A stretch of 64,000 nucleotides of DNA, taken from Ruegeria sp. HKCCA6707 (lineage in GTDB: Bacteria > Pseudomonadota > Alphaproteobacteria > Rhodobacterales > Rhodobacteraceae). This document shows positions 18,485-27,822 of the stretch, one piece after another. The stretch is taken from contig NZ_WQEG01000001.1 in NCBI RefSeq assembly GCF_013033515.1, positions 992,001 to 1,056,000 of the forward strand. The letters are read 5' to 3'. The position numbers and the translations under genes were made by a program. Each line of letters starts with the position of its first letter. Positions within the stretch are counted from its first letter, which is position 1. The notes beneath the pieces are model-generated. The model ran no database searches. It was not told the origin of the DNA and was given only the letters and a program-made list of their open reading frames with translations.

Positions 18485-21037
18485 ATGCGCGACGCTGCTC
18501 CGACCACAATCTACCTCAAAGACTACACACCCTTTGGATTTCTGGTCGACTCTGTACACCTGACCTTTGACTTGGCAGCACATGCCACGCGGGTCACGTC
18601 CCGCATCGCGTTCAGACCCAATCCCAACGCCAGTGATCACCAGTTCTTTCTGCATGGTGAAGAGCTGAAACTGATCCGCACCTCTATCGACGGCGCGACT
18701 ATCTCGCCCGAAGTGACTGACAAAGGCCTGACCGCCGATGTCCCCAATGCGCCTTTCATATGGGAGGCCGTGGTCGAGATTGACCCAGGCAACAACACCG
18801 CGCTTGAGGGGCTCTATATGTCAAATGGCATGTATTGCACCCAATGTGAGGCGGAAGGGTTTCGAAAGATCACCTTCTATCCCGACCGACCTGATGTGAT
18901 GTCCACGTTTACCGTGCGCATCAATGGCGACCTGCCGGTGCTGCTGTCCAACGGCAACCCATCAAACCAGGGTGACGGATGGGCGGAATGGGTCGATCCA
19001 TGGCCCAAACCGGCCTATCTGTTTGCGCTGGTTGCGGGCGAGCTCGTCGCACACTCTGACCACTTCACCACGATGTCGGGTCGCGATGTTGTCCTGAATC
19101 TCTGGGTCCGCCCCGGCGATGAAGGCAAGTGTGCCTTTGGGATGGAGGCGCTCAAAAAGTCGATGAAGTGGGACGAGGACGTCTATGGCCGCGAATATGA
19201 TCTGGATGTGTTCAACATCGTGGCCGTCGATGATTTCAACATGGGCGCGATGGAGAACAAGGGGTTGAATATCTTTAACTCCTCTGCCGTGCTGGCCAGC
19301 CCCGAAACCTCGACCGATATGAATTTCGAACGGATCGAGGCGATCATCGCGCATGAGTATTTCCACAACTGGACCGGCAACCGCATCACCTGCCGCGACT
19401 GGTTCCAGCTGTGTCTCAAAGAGGGTCTGACGGTCTTTCGTGACGCACACTTCACATCCGACATGCGCTCGGCCCCGGTCAAGCGCATTCACGATGCCAT
19501 CGACCTGCGCGCACGGCAGTTCCCCGAAGACAATGGCCCCTTGTCCCATCCGGTTCGGCCCGAAAGCTTTCAAGAGATCAACAACTTCTACACATCAACC
19601 GTCTATGAAAAAGGCGCCGAGATCATCGGGATGCTAAAAACGCTTGTGGGTGACGACAGCTATGCCAAGGCGCTTGATCTTTATTTCAAGCGTCACGATG
19701 GCCAGGCCTGCACAATCGAGGATTGGTTGCAGGTCTTTGAGGATGCCACCGGCCGCGATCTAAGCCAGTTCAAGCGCTGGTACAGCCAGTCGGGCACCCC
19801 GCGCCTCAGCGTCAGCGAAGACTGGGCCAACGGCAACTATACCCTGACCCTGAGCCAGCGGACCGAGCCCACGCCCGGTCAGGATGAGAAGCTACCCCAA
19901 GTCATCCCGGTCGCCGTTGGCTTGCTTGGCCCCAACGGAGATGAGCTGCGCGAAACGGAAATTCTTGAGCTGACAGAGGCGGAGCAGAGCTTTGTCTTTT
20001 CCGGCCTCCCGGCCAAGCCGATGGCCTCGATCCTGCGCGGGTTTTCGGCCCCAGTGATCCTTGAACAAGACCACAGCGACGCCGAGCGCGCCTTTTTGCT
20101 GGCCCATGACACCGACCCGTTCAATCGTTGGCAAGCGGGGCAGTCGCTGGCTCAGGATACGCTGCTGCGCATGATCACGCAGGATGCAACACCTGGCGCG
20201 GATTATCTGGATGGGTTGCTGGCCGTTTTGCGGGATGCGGATCTGGATGCGGCCTACCGGGCTTTGATGTTGGGCTTGCCGACCCAATCCGAACTGGCCG
20301 CCGCGCTGCACGAACAGGGCCACACGCCCGACCCCATGGCGATCTGGACCGCGATTGAGACTCTGCGACAAGCAACCGCCCAACATGTGCAAGACCTGCT
20401 GCCGCGCCTGCACAGCGAAACGGTGGTGGACGAACCTTATGCGCCGGACGCCCGCCAATCGGGCAAGCGCGCCTTGGGCGGAGCAGCTCTGGCGCTGACT
20501 ACGCGTCTGGATGGCGGGGCCATGGCGGCTCAGGCTTATACACGGGCCGACAACATGACCCAACAGCTCGGAGCGCTGTCGTGCCTGCTGCGCGCGGGCA
20601 AAGGTCAAGAGGAATTGTCGGCCTTCTACGATCAGTGGCGACATGACAGGCTGGTGATGGACAAGTGGTTTGGGCTTCAGGTCTCGTTGGCGGCGCCTGA
20701 TGCGGCGGTGAAGACCGCGCGGACCCTAACCGAACATGCCGATTTCAACTGGAAGAACCCCAACCGGTTCCGCGCTGTGATGGGTGCTTTGGCGATGAAC
20801 CACGCGGGGTTCCATGCGGCAGGTGGAGCCGGCTATGCGCTATTGGCTGACTGGCTGGTTCGGCTTGATCCGGTCAACCCACAGACCACAGCGCGCATGT
20901 GCAGTGCGTTCCAGACCTGGAAACGCTATGATGCCGACCGACAAGCACTGATCAAGACGCAGTTGCAGCGCATCGCAAACACGCCGGATCTTTCACGCGA
21001 CACCACCGAAATGATCTCGCGGATTCTCAATGCATGA
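18485..21037 (+). CDS. pepN: Aminopeptidase N
   Basis: An 850-residue M1-family zinc aminopeptidase of the PepN type. The exopeptidase motif GAMENKG is at 254-260 and the zinc motif HEYFH at 290-294, with the third ligand E313 in LKEGLTVF. The C-terminal helical superhelix (from about 540) is complete. It cleaves N-terminal residues from cytoplasmic peptides. It is translationally coupled (ATGA overlap) to a small membrane protein. The start has GAGG at suitable distance and matches the family N-terminus YLKDYTPFGFLVD. Confidence 0.96.
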   Translation: MRDAAPTTIYLKDYTPFGFLVDSVHLTFDLAAHATRVTSRIAFRPNPNASDHQFFLHGEELKLIRTSIDGATISPEVTDKGLTADVPNAPFIWEAVVEIDPGNNTALEGLYMSNGMYCTQCEAEGFRKITFYPDRPDVMSTFTVRINGDLPVLLSNGNPSNQGDGWAEWVDPWPKPAYLFALVAGELVAHSDHFTTMSGRDVVLNLWVRPGDEGKCAFGMEALKKSMKWDEDVYGREYDLDVFNIVAVDDFNMGAMENKGLNIFNSSAVLASPETSTDMNFERIEAIIAHEYFHNWTGNRITCRDWFQLCLKEGLTVFRDAHFTSDMRSAPVKRIHDAIDLRARQFPEDNGPLSHPVRPESFQEINNFYTSTVYEKGAEIIGMLKTLVGDDSYAKALDLYFKRHDGQACTIEDWLQVFEDATGRDLSQFKRWYSQSGTPRLSVSEDWANGNYTLTLSQRTEPTPGQDEKLPQVIPVAVGLLGPNGDELRETEILELTEAEQSFVFSGLPAKPMASILRGFSAPVILEQDHSDAERAFLLAHDTDPFNRWQAGQSLAQDTLLRMITQDATPGADYLDGLLAVLRDADLDAAYRALMLGLPTQSELAAALHEQGHTPDPMAIWTAIETLRQATAQHVQDLLPRLHSETVVDEPYAPDARQSGKRALGGAALALTTRLDGGAMAAQAYTRADNMTQQLGALSCLLRAGKGQEELSAFYDQWRHDRLVMDKWFGLQVSLAAPDAAVKTARTLTEHADFNWKNPNRFRAVMGALAMNHAGFHAAGGAGYALLADWLVRLDPVNPQTTARMCSAFQTWKRYDADRQALIKTQLQRIANTPDLSRDTTEMISRILNA

Positions 21038-21468
21038 CCAAGCCAGTGTTCGAATTCACCCGGCAGAACCGTAACCAGCGCACCGTTACGGTGTTGATCT
21101 GCATTTATGCGGTTCTGGTCGGGCTGATTATCGTTCTGGATGCAGCCTGGTGGTTGATGGGCCTTTTGGCCCTGGCGACCCTCCCAGCCCTTTGGGACGT
21201 CGCCATGGATACCCGTGCCGGAATGTCCATAACCGACGACAAGCTGAGTTGGTACAGTGGAAAAAGAGAGGGGTCGCTTGCTTTGGCCGAGGTAAAAAAA
21301 TTCCGGTTCGACACCCGTTGGGACTTTTCCGTCAGGGTTTCGGCCATCTTGAAGACCGACAAGAGAATACGTTTGCCAGATGAATCTTTGCCACCCCACA
21401 AACAACTCGAGATCGTTCTGCAAAGCGCCGGATTCGACGTTGAGCGGCATCATTTCCGCGTTTTCTAG
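21034..21468 (+). CDS. Small membrane protein of unknown function coupled to pepN
   Basis: A 144-residue protein with two adjacent membrane segments (about 20-38 and 40-57) and a soluble C-terminal half containing ITDDKLSWYSGKREGSLALAEV, which resembles bacterial PH-like domains where a basic strand pair follows a hairpin anchor. I do not recognise a named family. The start codon overlaps the pepN stop (ATGA), so the two are one operon. Normal GC-rich codon use supports a real gene. Confidence 0.75.
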   Translation: MTKPVFEFTRQNRNQRTVTVLICIYAVLVGLIIVLDAAWWLMGLLALATLPALWDVAMDTRAGMSITDDKLSWYSGKREGSLALAEVKKFRFDTRWDFSVRVSAILKTDKRIRLPDESLPPHKQLEIVLQSAGFDVERHHFRVF

Positions 21469-21554
21469 AAACGATTCACTGGAATCTTACGATATTGGTT
21501 TCGGATTCAGAGGTTTTCGGGCGGATTTCTTGAATTAAAAACAAATACTCTTCA

Positions 21555-21581
21555 AACTGAATACGTTACGAATGTTCAGTT
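21555..21581. promoter_or_regulatory. Inverted repeat just upstream of the 419-residue hypothetical gene
   Basis: AACTGAA and TTCAGTT are separated by 13 bases and end 15 bases before the start codon at 21597. The region is AT-rich and promoter-like. Protein-binding role is a guess from position and symmetry. Confidence 0.35.
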
Positions 21582-21596
21582 AAATACGAGTTCACT

Positions 21597-22856
21597 ATGT
21601 TACGGTCTCTTGGGGCAATGTTCGCCCGAAAACCCGGTCGCCTAGACCAATCCAATCCCGAAACGCTCTCGGCTACTGCTGATGTGCCCGCCCAGCTTTT
21701 GGCGTCGGGACAACTGAATATTCCAATTGCCCAGATGCAACCTGAAGATGTAGTCGGTCACAAGCTGATCGAACGCGGAAGATACCTAGCGCGTCAGGAC
21801 CTTTGGGACGAGCTGTCGCAAGAAATGCACGCCGCCGACGCGGCGCGAAAAGTGACACCGTGCGGCCAACCCGTGGTGGACCTTTTGGCCTTTGGCGCGC
21901 GTTCCGACGTGGTTCTGGCTGTCGAACACGCGCTGTCAGATGGGAAAGCCATTCAGGAATACGACCTGTTGTGCGGGGTCTCAGAGCTTGAGAATGAATA
22001 CCGCCTTCATTCGGGCGATCCGATGATCGGCCTGGTGGTTGCCTTGACCCATATCGACATGGCCTGGGCTTGGCGCGGAACAGCGACCGACGCGACGTTG
22101 CCACCGCTCCACAGCGCCCGGTGCGCAGCGCATTTCGACCGAGCGGCAGCGGTTCTGCCTTTGTGCCAGTCCAGATTGGCTGACAGCCCGGCTTTGGCCG
22201 CAGCCGAATGCGCGCTGCTGGCCTCTCAGCCACAGGCACAGGCGCGGGTTGCACAGAAATACGAGGCGCTGATCGCGCTGGATCCGCAGAACCAACGTCA
22301 CATGCGCGCCATGGGTACGCATCTGTTGCCGCGCTGGTTCGGCAGCCATCAAGAACTCGAAGTTCAGGCGCTGCGCATTGCAGCTCAGACCCATTCGGTC
22401 TGGGGCGCAGGTGGATACACCTGGGTTCAGTTTGACGCGATTGCGCTGGATGACGACGCGCTTGCACAGGTGGATGTCGAGTACTTCCTGGAAGGCTTGT
22501 GCGACATCGTTCATCGTCGCCCGGATCAGCAGATGATCAACCTGCTGGCCGCTTATTGCGCCATCACCTTGCAGAAACGCGCGGGGATCAACCCCAAGGC
22601 TGATGAAGCGCGTGAACAGATCTGCGAAGCCGCGCAATGGCTAATCCGTGATCACATGACCGAGCTGCACCCGATGATCTGGGCCCACGCCGCAGACGGG
22701 TTCAACAACAGCCTGCGGATCAATTCGCCCGAACGTTTTGCCGCTCGTGGCCACACTGACGCGCTGCGCGCCATTTCGGACCTGTTCCGCGAAGAACTGC
22801 GAAGCGGTCAGAGCGTAACTTTCACGCCTTCGGGCCTTCAGTTTTCGGGGAACTGA
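21597..22856 (+). CDS. Conserved hypothetical protein, helical-repeat type
   Basis: A 419-residue protein without signal peptide or membrane segments. It is rich in Ala, Leu and Gln. Helical pairs such as RCAAHFDRAAAVLPLC and AECALLASQPQAQARVAQKY suggest a TPR-like solenoid, but no repeat matches the consensus well. Not recognised as a characterised family. Codon use is normal for the window. It follows a 128-base AT-rich gap with an inverted repeat, so it has its own promoter. Confidence 0.8.
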   Translation: MLRSLGAMFARKPGRLDQSNPETLSATADVPAQLLASGQLNIPIAQMQPEDVVGHKLIERGRYLARQDLWDELSQEMHAADAARKVTPCGQPVVDLLAFGARSDVVLAVEHALSDGKAIQEYDLLCGVSELENEYRLHSGDPMIGLVVALTHIDMAWAWRGTATDATLPPLHSARCAAHFDRAAAVLPLCQSRLADSPALAAAECALLASQPQAQARVAQKYEALIALDPQNQRHMRAMGTHLLPRWFGSHQELEVQALRIAAQTHSVWGAGGYTWVQFDAIALDDDALAQVDVEYFLEGLCDIVHRRPDQQMINLLAAYCAITLQKRAGINPKADEAREQICEAAQWLIRDHMTELHPMIWAHAADGFNNSLRINSPERFAARGHTDALRAISDLFREELRSGQSVTFTPSGLQFSGN

Positions 22857-22959
22857 TCCTGCGGGGGCGATTTCACTGAATTGCCCCCATTCCCCCTTGC
22901 TCCTTTGCCGCACCGGGCCTAATACGCTGGCCTAGACGATTGCGGATATGAGGCGCGCC

Positions 22960-24471
22960 ATGCTCGACCTGACATACGAAATGCCCAAACCCAAGACCAT
23001 TGCCGGGGCCAAGCACGATTGGGAATTGGTGATCGGGATGGAGGTGCATGCGCAGGTCTCATCCAACGCCAAGCTGTTTTCGGGCGCATCGACCCAATTC
23101 GGGGCCGAGCCGAACTCGAACGTCGCTTTCGTGGACGCCGCGATGCCTGGAATGCTGCCGGTGATCAACGAGTATTGCGTTGAACAAGCCGTGCGGACGG
23201 GGCTGGGCCTGAAAGCGGATATCAACCTGAAATCGGCCTTTGACCGCAAGAACTATTTCTACCCTGACCTGCCGCAGGGCTATCAGATCTCTCAGCTGTA
23301 CCACCCCATCGTGGGTGAAGGCGAAGTGCTGGTTGAACTGGGCGATGGCACCGCGCGCATGGTTCGGATCGAACGCATCCATATGGAGCAGGACGCGGGC
23401 AAATCGATCCACGACATGGACCCTAACATGTCTTTCGTTGATCTGAACCGCACTGGCGTTTGCCTGATGGAGATCGTCAGCCGCCCCGATATCCGCGGCC
23501 CCGAAGAGGCCGCCGCCTATATCGCCAAGCTGCGCCAGATCATGCGGTATCTGGGCACCTGTGACGGCAACATGCAAAATGGCAACCTGCGGGCGGATGT
23601 GAACGTCTCGATCTGCCTGCCCGGTGCCTATGAGAAATATCAGGAAACGCAGGATTTTTCGCATCTGGGCACGCGATGTGAGATCAAGAACATGAACTCG
23701 ATGCGCTTTATCCAGCAAGCGATTGAGGTCGAGGCCCGCCGTCAGATCGCCATTGTCGAGGCTGGTGGAGAGGTCGAGCAAGAAACACGCCTGTACGACC
23801 CAGACAAAGGCGAGACCCGCTCGATGCGGTCGAAGGAAGAGGCGCATGATTACCGCTATTTCCCCGACCCCGATCTGCTGCCGCTTGAGATCGAGCAAGC
23901 CTGGGTGGACGATATCGCCGCCAAGCTGCCCGAATTGCCTGACGATAAGAAGGCACGGTTCATCAGCGCGTTTGGCCTGACCGATTATGACGCCTCCGTG
24001 CTGACAGCCGAGGTGGAATCCGCCGCCTATTTCGAAGAGGTGGCACAAGGCCGCAATGGCAAGCTGGCCGCAAACTGGGTCATCAACGAACTGTTTGGTC
24101 GCTTGAAGAAAGAAGACCACGACATCACCGACTCGCCCGTGTCTCCGGCGCAGCTGGGCGGGATCATCGACCTGATCGCCTCGGACGCCATCTCGGGCAA
24201 GATCGCCAAGGATCTGTTCGAGATCGTCTATACCGAAGGCGGCGACCCGGCGCAGATCGTCGAAGAGCGCGGTATGAAGCAGGTGACGGATACCGGTGCG
24301 ATCGAGGCCGCACTGGATGAGATCATCGCTGCCAACCCGGCGCAGGTCGAAAAGGCCAAGGTGAACCCGAAACTGGCTGGCTGGTTTGTCGGTCAGGTGA
24401 TGAAGGCCACCGGTGGCAAGGCCAACCCTAAGGCGGTCAACGAGTTGGTCAGCAAAAAGCTCGGGTCCTAA
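22960..24471 (+). CDS. gatB: Aspartyl/glutamyl-tRNA(Asn/Gln) amidotransferase subunit B
   Basis: A 503-residue GatB. With GatA and GatC it converts Glu-tRNA(Gln) to Gln-tRNA(Gln). Family signatures are [30 protein letters not shown] and the kinase-site segment [18 protein letters not shown]; the C-terminal YqeY-like domain starts near residue 345. The start is placed at the ATG reading MLDLTYE, with GAGG eight bases upstream; an ATG 12 bases earlier is also in frame. gatA and gatC are not adjacent. A terminator follows. Confidence 0.96.
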   Translation: MLDLTYEMPKPKTIAGAKHDWELVIGMEVHAQVSSNAKLFSGASTQFGAEPNSNVAFVDAAMPGMLPVINEYCVEQAVRTGLGLKADINLKSAFDRKNYFYPDLPQGYQISQLYHPIVGEGEVLVELGDGTARMVRIERIHMEQDAGKSIHDMDPNMSFVDLNRTGVCLMEIVSRPDIRGPEEAAAYIAKLRQIMRYLGTCDGNMQNGNLRADVNVSICLPGAYEKYQETQDFSHLGTRCEIKNMNSMRFIQQAIEVEARRQIAIVEAGGEVEQETRLYDPDKGETRSMRSKEEAHDYRYFPDPDLLPLEIEQAWVDDIAAKLPELPDDKKARFISAFGLTDYDASVLTAEVESAAYFEEVAQGRNGKLAANWVINELFGRLKKEDHDITDSPVSPAQLGGIIDLIASDAISGKIAKDLFEIVYTEGGDPAQIVEERGMKQVTDTGAIEAALDEIIAANPAQVEKAKVNPKLAGWFVGQVMKATGGKANPKAVNELVSKKLGS

Positions 24472-24491
24472 TCAACCAATCCAGTTCTGAG

Positions 24492-24527
24492 CGGAGTCAG
24501 GCCATCTGCTTGACTCCGTTTTCGTTT
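24492..24527 (+). terminator. Intrinsic terminator after gatB
   Basis: CGGAGTCA and TGACTCCG form an 8-bp stem with an 11-base loop, followed by TTTTCGTTT. It begins 20 bases after the gatB stop. Confidence 0.75.
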
Positions 24528-24561
24528 GCGCTCTTTCTTCGGCACCAGAGAGGTAGGTGCC

Positions 24562-25818
24562 ATGAAAAGCAGATTTGATCAGGAACTCGAAACCCGGCTG
24601 GTGCGCTACGCGGCCATCGACAGCCAAAGCGACGAGACCTCGGCCTCGACCCCCAGCACCGACATTCAGTTCAATATGCTGAACCTGCTGCGTGACGAAT
24701 TGAAAGAGATTGGCGCGCAGGATGTCGAAATGACCGGTGACAGCGTCGTTGTGGCGACGATTCCGGGCACGGCTGAGGGGCCGACCGTCGGTTTTCTGGC
24801 CCATGTAGACACCGCGCCGCAATTCAACGCAACCGGCGTCAAACCGCGCGTGATCAAAGGGTATAACGGCGGTGATATCACCTTTCCCGATGATGCCGAA
24901 CTGGTGCTGTCCCCCGACGATCACCCCTATCTAGCGACGAAGATCGGTCATGACCTTATCACCGCGTCAGGAACCACCCTGCTGGGAGGTGATGACAAGG
25001 CGGGCGTATCTATCCTGATGACAATGGCCCGGCATCTGATCGAAAACCCTGACATCCCGCACGGCCCGATCCGCATCGCATTTACACCAGACGAAGAAAT
25101 CGGGCGCGGCGTGACCGAACAATTGCCCAAGGATCTGACAGCAGATTTTGCCTACACTCTGGACGGGCAGGAAGTGGGTGAGATTGAATATGAAAGCTTC
25201 TCGGCTGACCGCGCCGTGATCAAGATCACCGGCGTGCCGATCCACCCCGGGCTGGCCAAGGACAAGATGGTCAACGCGGCGCATCTGGCAGCCAAAATCA
25301 TTCAAACTCTGCCACAGGCGACCATGACTCCCGAAGTCACCGACGGGCGCGAGGGCTTTATTCATGTCACCGACATGAATGGCGGCTCATCCGAGATGGA
25401 GATCAAACTGATCCTGCGTGACTTTGAAATGGAAGGGCTGGAAGCACAGCGCGACATTGTCCGCCAGGTCTGCGCAGCCGTTCAAGCGACCGAGCCGCGC
25501 GCCCAGATCAGCTGCGACATCAGTCACCAATACCGCAACATGCGCTATTGGCTGGAAAACGATATGACACCGGTGGATTTGGCCCGTGAGGCCTGCCGCG
25601 CCCATGGGATCGAACCGATCTCGGTTCCCATTCGTGGCGGCACCGATGGCTCGCGCCTGACAGAATTCGGCACGCCCACACCGAATATCTTTACGGGCAT
25701 GCAGTGCATCCATGGCCCGCTTGAATGGATATCAGTGCAGGATATGGCACTGGCAACCGAGGTTTGCCTGACCCTGGTCGAGAAAGCAGCGCAGGGTTCG
25801 CGCAACAGTTCACAGTGA
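24562..25818 (+). CDS. pepT: Peptidase T (tripeptidase)
   Basis: A 418-residue M20-family aminotripeptidase. Zinc ligands and catalytic residues are seen in FLAHVDTAPQ (His/Asp pair), LLGGDDKAGVSI, FTPDEEIGRG (general base Glu) and DGQEVGEIEYESF, with the last histidine region in the C-terminal domain near ISCDISHQYRN. TDGSRLTEFGTPTPNIFTG is characteristic of PepT. The start is the ATG after AGAGAGGTAGG; the 12 upstream residues in frame overlap the terminator region and are not family-like. Confidence 0.95.
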   Translation: MKSRFDQELETRLVRYAAIDSQSDETSASTPSTDIQFNMLNLLRDELKEIGAQDVEMTGDSVVVATIPGTAEGPTVGFLAHVDTAPQFNATGVKPRVIKGYNGGDITFPDDAELVLSPDDHPYLATKIGHDLITASGTTLLGGDDKAGVSILMTMARHLIENPDIPHGPIRIAFTPDEEIGRGVTEQLPKDLTADFAYTLDGQEVGEIEYESFSADRAVIKITGVPIHPGLAKDKMVNAAHLAAKIIQTLPQATMTPEVTDGREGFIHVTDMNGGSSEMEIKLILRDFEMEGLEAQRDIVRQVCAAVQATEPRAQISCDISHQYRNMRYWLENDMTPVDLAREACRAHGIEPISVPIRGGTDGSRLTEFGTPTPNIFTGMQCIHGPLEWISVQDMALATEVCLTLVEKAAQGSRNSSQ

Positions 25819-25897
25819 AATTGCAGAATATGCCGAGAGTGCTTTCACCTGCGTGATGGCATGTTAATTTGCGCCGGTAAAAGATCAGGACCAAGTG

Positions 25898-26356
25898 ATG
25901 TCGCGTTACGAATACAAAGTTGTTCCCGCCCCGCAGAAGGGCACCAAGGCCAAAGGTGTGAAGACCCCGGAAGGGCGCTTTGCCGTTTCGGTCGAACAGA
26001 TCCTGAACCAGATGGGTCGGGACGGGTGGGAATATCAGCGCGCGGAACTTCTGCCCAGTGAGGACCGGTCTGGCCTGACCGGATCGTCCACCAACTGGCG
26101 CAATCTTCTGGTGTTTCGCCGGCGCGTCGAAGAAGCCGTGCCCCAACCGTTGGTAGAGCCCGCATCCGCGATCGAAGACGATGGAACGCCTCGCGCGGTG
26201 CCCGTTCCGGGGCCCGAAGAATCGGTTCCAGACCCAGAACCAAAAGTTTCAGCCCCTGCCCCGATTGCCGCGGAAACCAACGACCCACCCTTGACCTTGA
26301 GGGCCGAAGACAGCCCCCCCAAGGCCGACGAGTCTGATCCAACCCCCAAGGCCTAG
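25898..26356 (+). CDS. DUF4177 domain protein with Pro/Glu-rich tail
   Basis: A 152-residue protein. The first ~75 residues are a DUF4177-type small domain (YEYKVVPAP..., GWEYQRAELLP..., LLVFRR). The rest is a low-complexity tail rich in Pro, Glu, Ala and Asp, probably disordered. No function is known. It lies 79 bases after pepT and is followed by a hairpin; the codon bias of the tail matches its neighbours. Confidence 0.8.
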   Translation: MSRYEYKVVPAPQKGTKAKGVKTPEGRFAVSVEQILNQMGRDGWEYQRAELLPSEDRSGLTGSSTNWRNLLVFRRRVEEAVPQPLVEPASAIEDDGTPRAVPVPGPEESVPDPEPKVSAPAPIAAETNDPPLTLRAEDSPPKADESDPTPKA

Positions 26357-26377
26357 GTCCTTTCGTTTCAATCGCGG

Positions 26378-26415
26378 CGCGATCACGCGCCTGTTGCGTG
26401 AATGTGATCGCGTTT
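26378..26415 (+). terminator. Hairpin after the DUF4177 gene
   Basis: CGCGATCAC and GTGATCGCG form a perfect 9-bp stem with a 17-base loop, followed by TTTG. The T-run is short, so termination efficiency is uncertain. Confidence 0.45.
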
Positions 26416-26454
26416 GCGGGCACACTCTGTCCAGATGCGATTGGAGAGAGAGCC

Positions 26455-27822
26455 ATGATGATAACTCGCCGCCATTTTGCCAGCCTGCTTGGGGCCGGCG
26501 CGATGCTGCCCAATATCGGATGGGCCCAGGAAGATCCCGTGCTCGACGCCGTGCGGTCCACCTTGTTCGGGATCACCTCGGAATTTCAGTATGGGATGGA
26601 TTTTCTGCGCGAACGCGGCGACCCCGACGTTGTTGCCGCCCTGTTGACCGGACTACGTTATTCCGGCAGACGTCGCGACGAAATCGCCGCCGTCATGGCC
26701 GAGTTAAGCGGGCAGGATCTTGGAACAGATTGGTTCGAATGGATGCTCTGGCAAGAGCGTAATCCGCAGATCGTACCCCACCCCTCGCTGATCCCGTTCA
26801 AACGTGAGGTTTTTCTGGGTATCGACGAGAATTTTGACGTCTTCCTGCGCCCCGAGTATTTGCAGCGCGACAAGATGAATATCCGCCTTGAAGAAATCAC
26901 CTGGGGCGGGGTCAAGAAAGACGGTATCCCGTCGCTGGACAATCCAACGCTGATTTCGGCCAAAGGAGCCTCATACCTCAAAGACGACGATCTGGTCTTT
27001 GGTGTTTCAATCAATGGCGATGTGCGTGCCTATCCGCTGCGCATCATGGGCTGGCACGAGATGTTCAACGAGGTGATCGGAGGTGTGCCCGTCGCTCTGG
27101 CCTATTGCACCTTGTGCGGATCGGGCATCCTGTTTGAAACGCAGGTTCCCGGACAGCGCAAACCGCTGGTTTTCGGCTCATCCGGGTTTCTCTATCGGTC
27201 CAATAAACTGATGTTCGACCGCGCCACCCATTCACTATGGAACCAATATACCGGCAAACCGGTGGTTGGACCTTTGGTCGACAGCGGGATCGAGCTGAAG
27301 CAGCGCCCGGTCGTGATAACCCGCTGGGACAGCTGGAAAGCCTCGCATCCCGACAGCAAGGTTCTTTCGCTCAGCACCGGACATCGCCGCAACTATGGGT
27401 CGGGGGTCGTCTATCAGGAATATTTTGCATCGCCCGAGTTGATGTTCCCCGCACTGGTGGATCAATCGCAGCACCGCCAAAAGGACTATGTATTTGCCAT
27501 CCGCCAGTTCGGGGCTGCGCGGGCCTGGCCACTGGATGCGTTCCAGGGCAAACCCGTTATCAACGACGCCATCGCTGACAGGCCCGTTGTTCTGATGGGC
27601 GATCCCAAGAAACGCAGTGTGCGGGCCTATGAACGCAAGTCGCATAGGTTCAAAACTGTGGATGGCACTTTGCAAGATGCCAAGGGCGTACGCTGGCGCG
27701 TTACCGAAGAGGCTTTGATCAGCCCCGATGGCACGGAATTGCCGCGCGTGGCGGGCCATATTTCGTATTGGTTTGCCTGGGACAATTACCTTGGCGATGC
27801 GGCCAGCGTCTATGGCGGCTGA
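26455..27822 (+). CDS. DUF3179 domain-containing exported protein
   Basis: A 455-residue protein with a twin-arginine-like signal (ITRRHFASLLGAGAMLPNIGWAQ). The DUF3179 part has the typical DVRAYPLRIMGWHEMFNEV, a PVALAYCTLCGSG cysteine pair segment, and the FGSSGFLYRSNKLMFDR stretch. Its biochemical role is unknown; the CxxC-like pair suggests metal or redox binding. Start at the ATG pair preceded by GGAGAGAG. Its stop codon touches the stop of the convergent ClC gene with no gap. Confidence 0.87.
   Translation: MMITRRHFASLLGAGAMLPNIGWAQEDPVLDAVRSTLFGITSEFQYGMDFLRERGDPDVVAALLTGLRYSGRRRDEIAAVMAELSGQDLGTDWFEWMLWQERNPQIVPHPSLIPFKREVFLGIDENFDVFLRPEYLQRDKMNIRLEEITWGGVKKDGIPSLDNPTLISAKGASYLKDDDLVFGVSINGDVRAYPLRIMGWHEMFNEVIGGVPVALAYCTLCGSGILFETQVPGQRKPLVFGSSGFLYRSNKLMFDRATHSLWNQYTGKPVVGPLVDSGIELKQRPVVITRWDSWKASHPDSKVLSLSTGHRRNYGSGVVYQEYFASPELMFPALVDQSQHRQKDYVFAIRQFGAARAWPLDAFQGKPVINDAIADRPVVLMGDPKKRSVRAYERKSHRFKTVDGTLQDAKGVRWRVTEEALISPDGTELPRVAGHISYWFAWDNYLGDAASVYGG

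Noticed and set aside
23059..24120. A 353-residue reverse open frame opposite gatB
   Set aside because: Shadow frame; gatB signatures cover the same bases.
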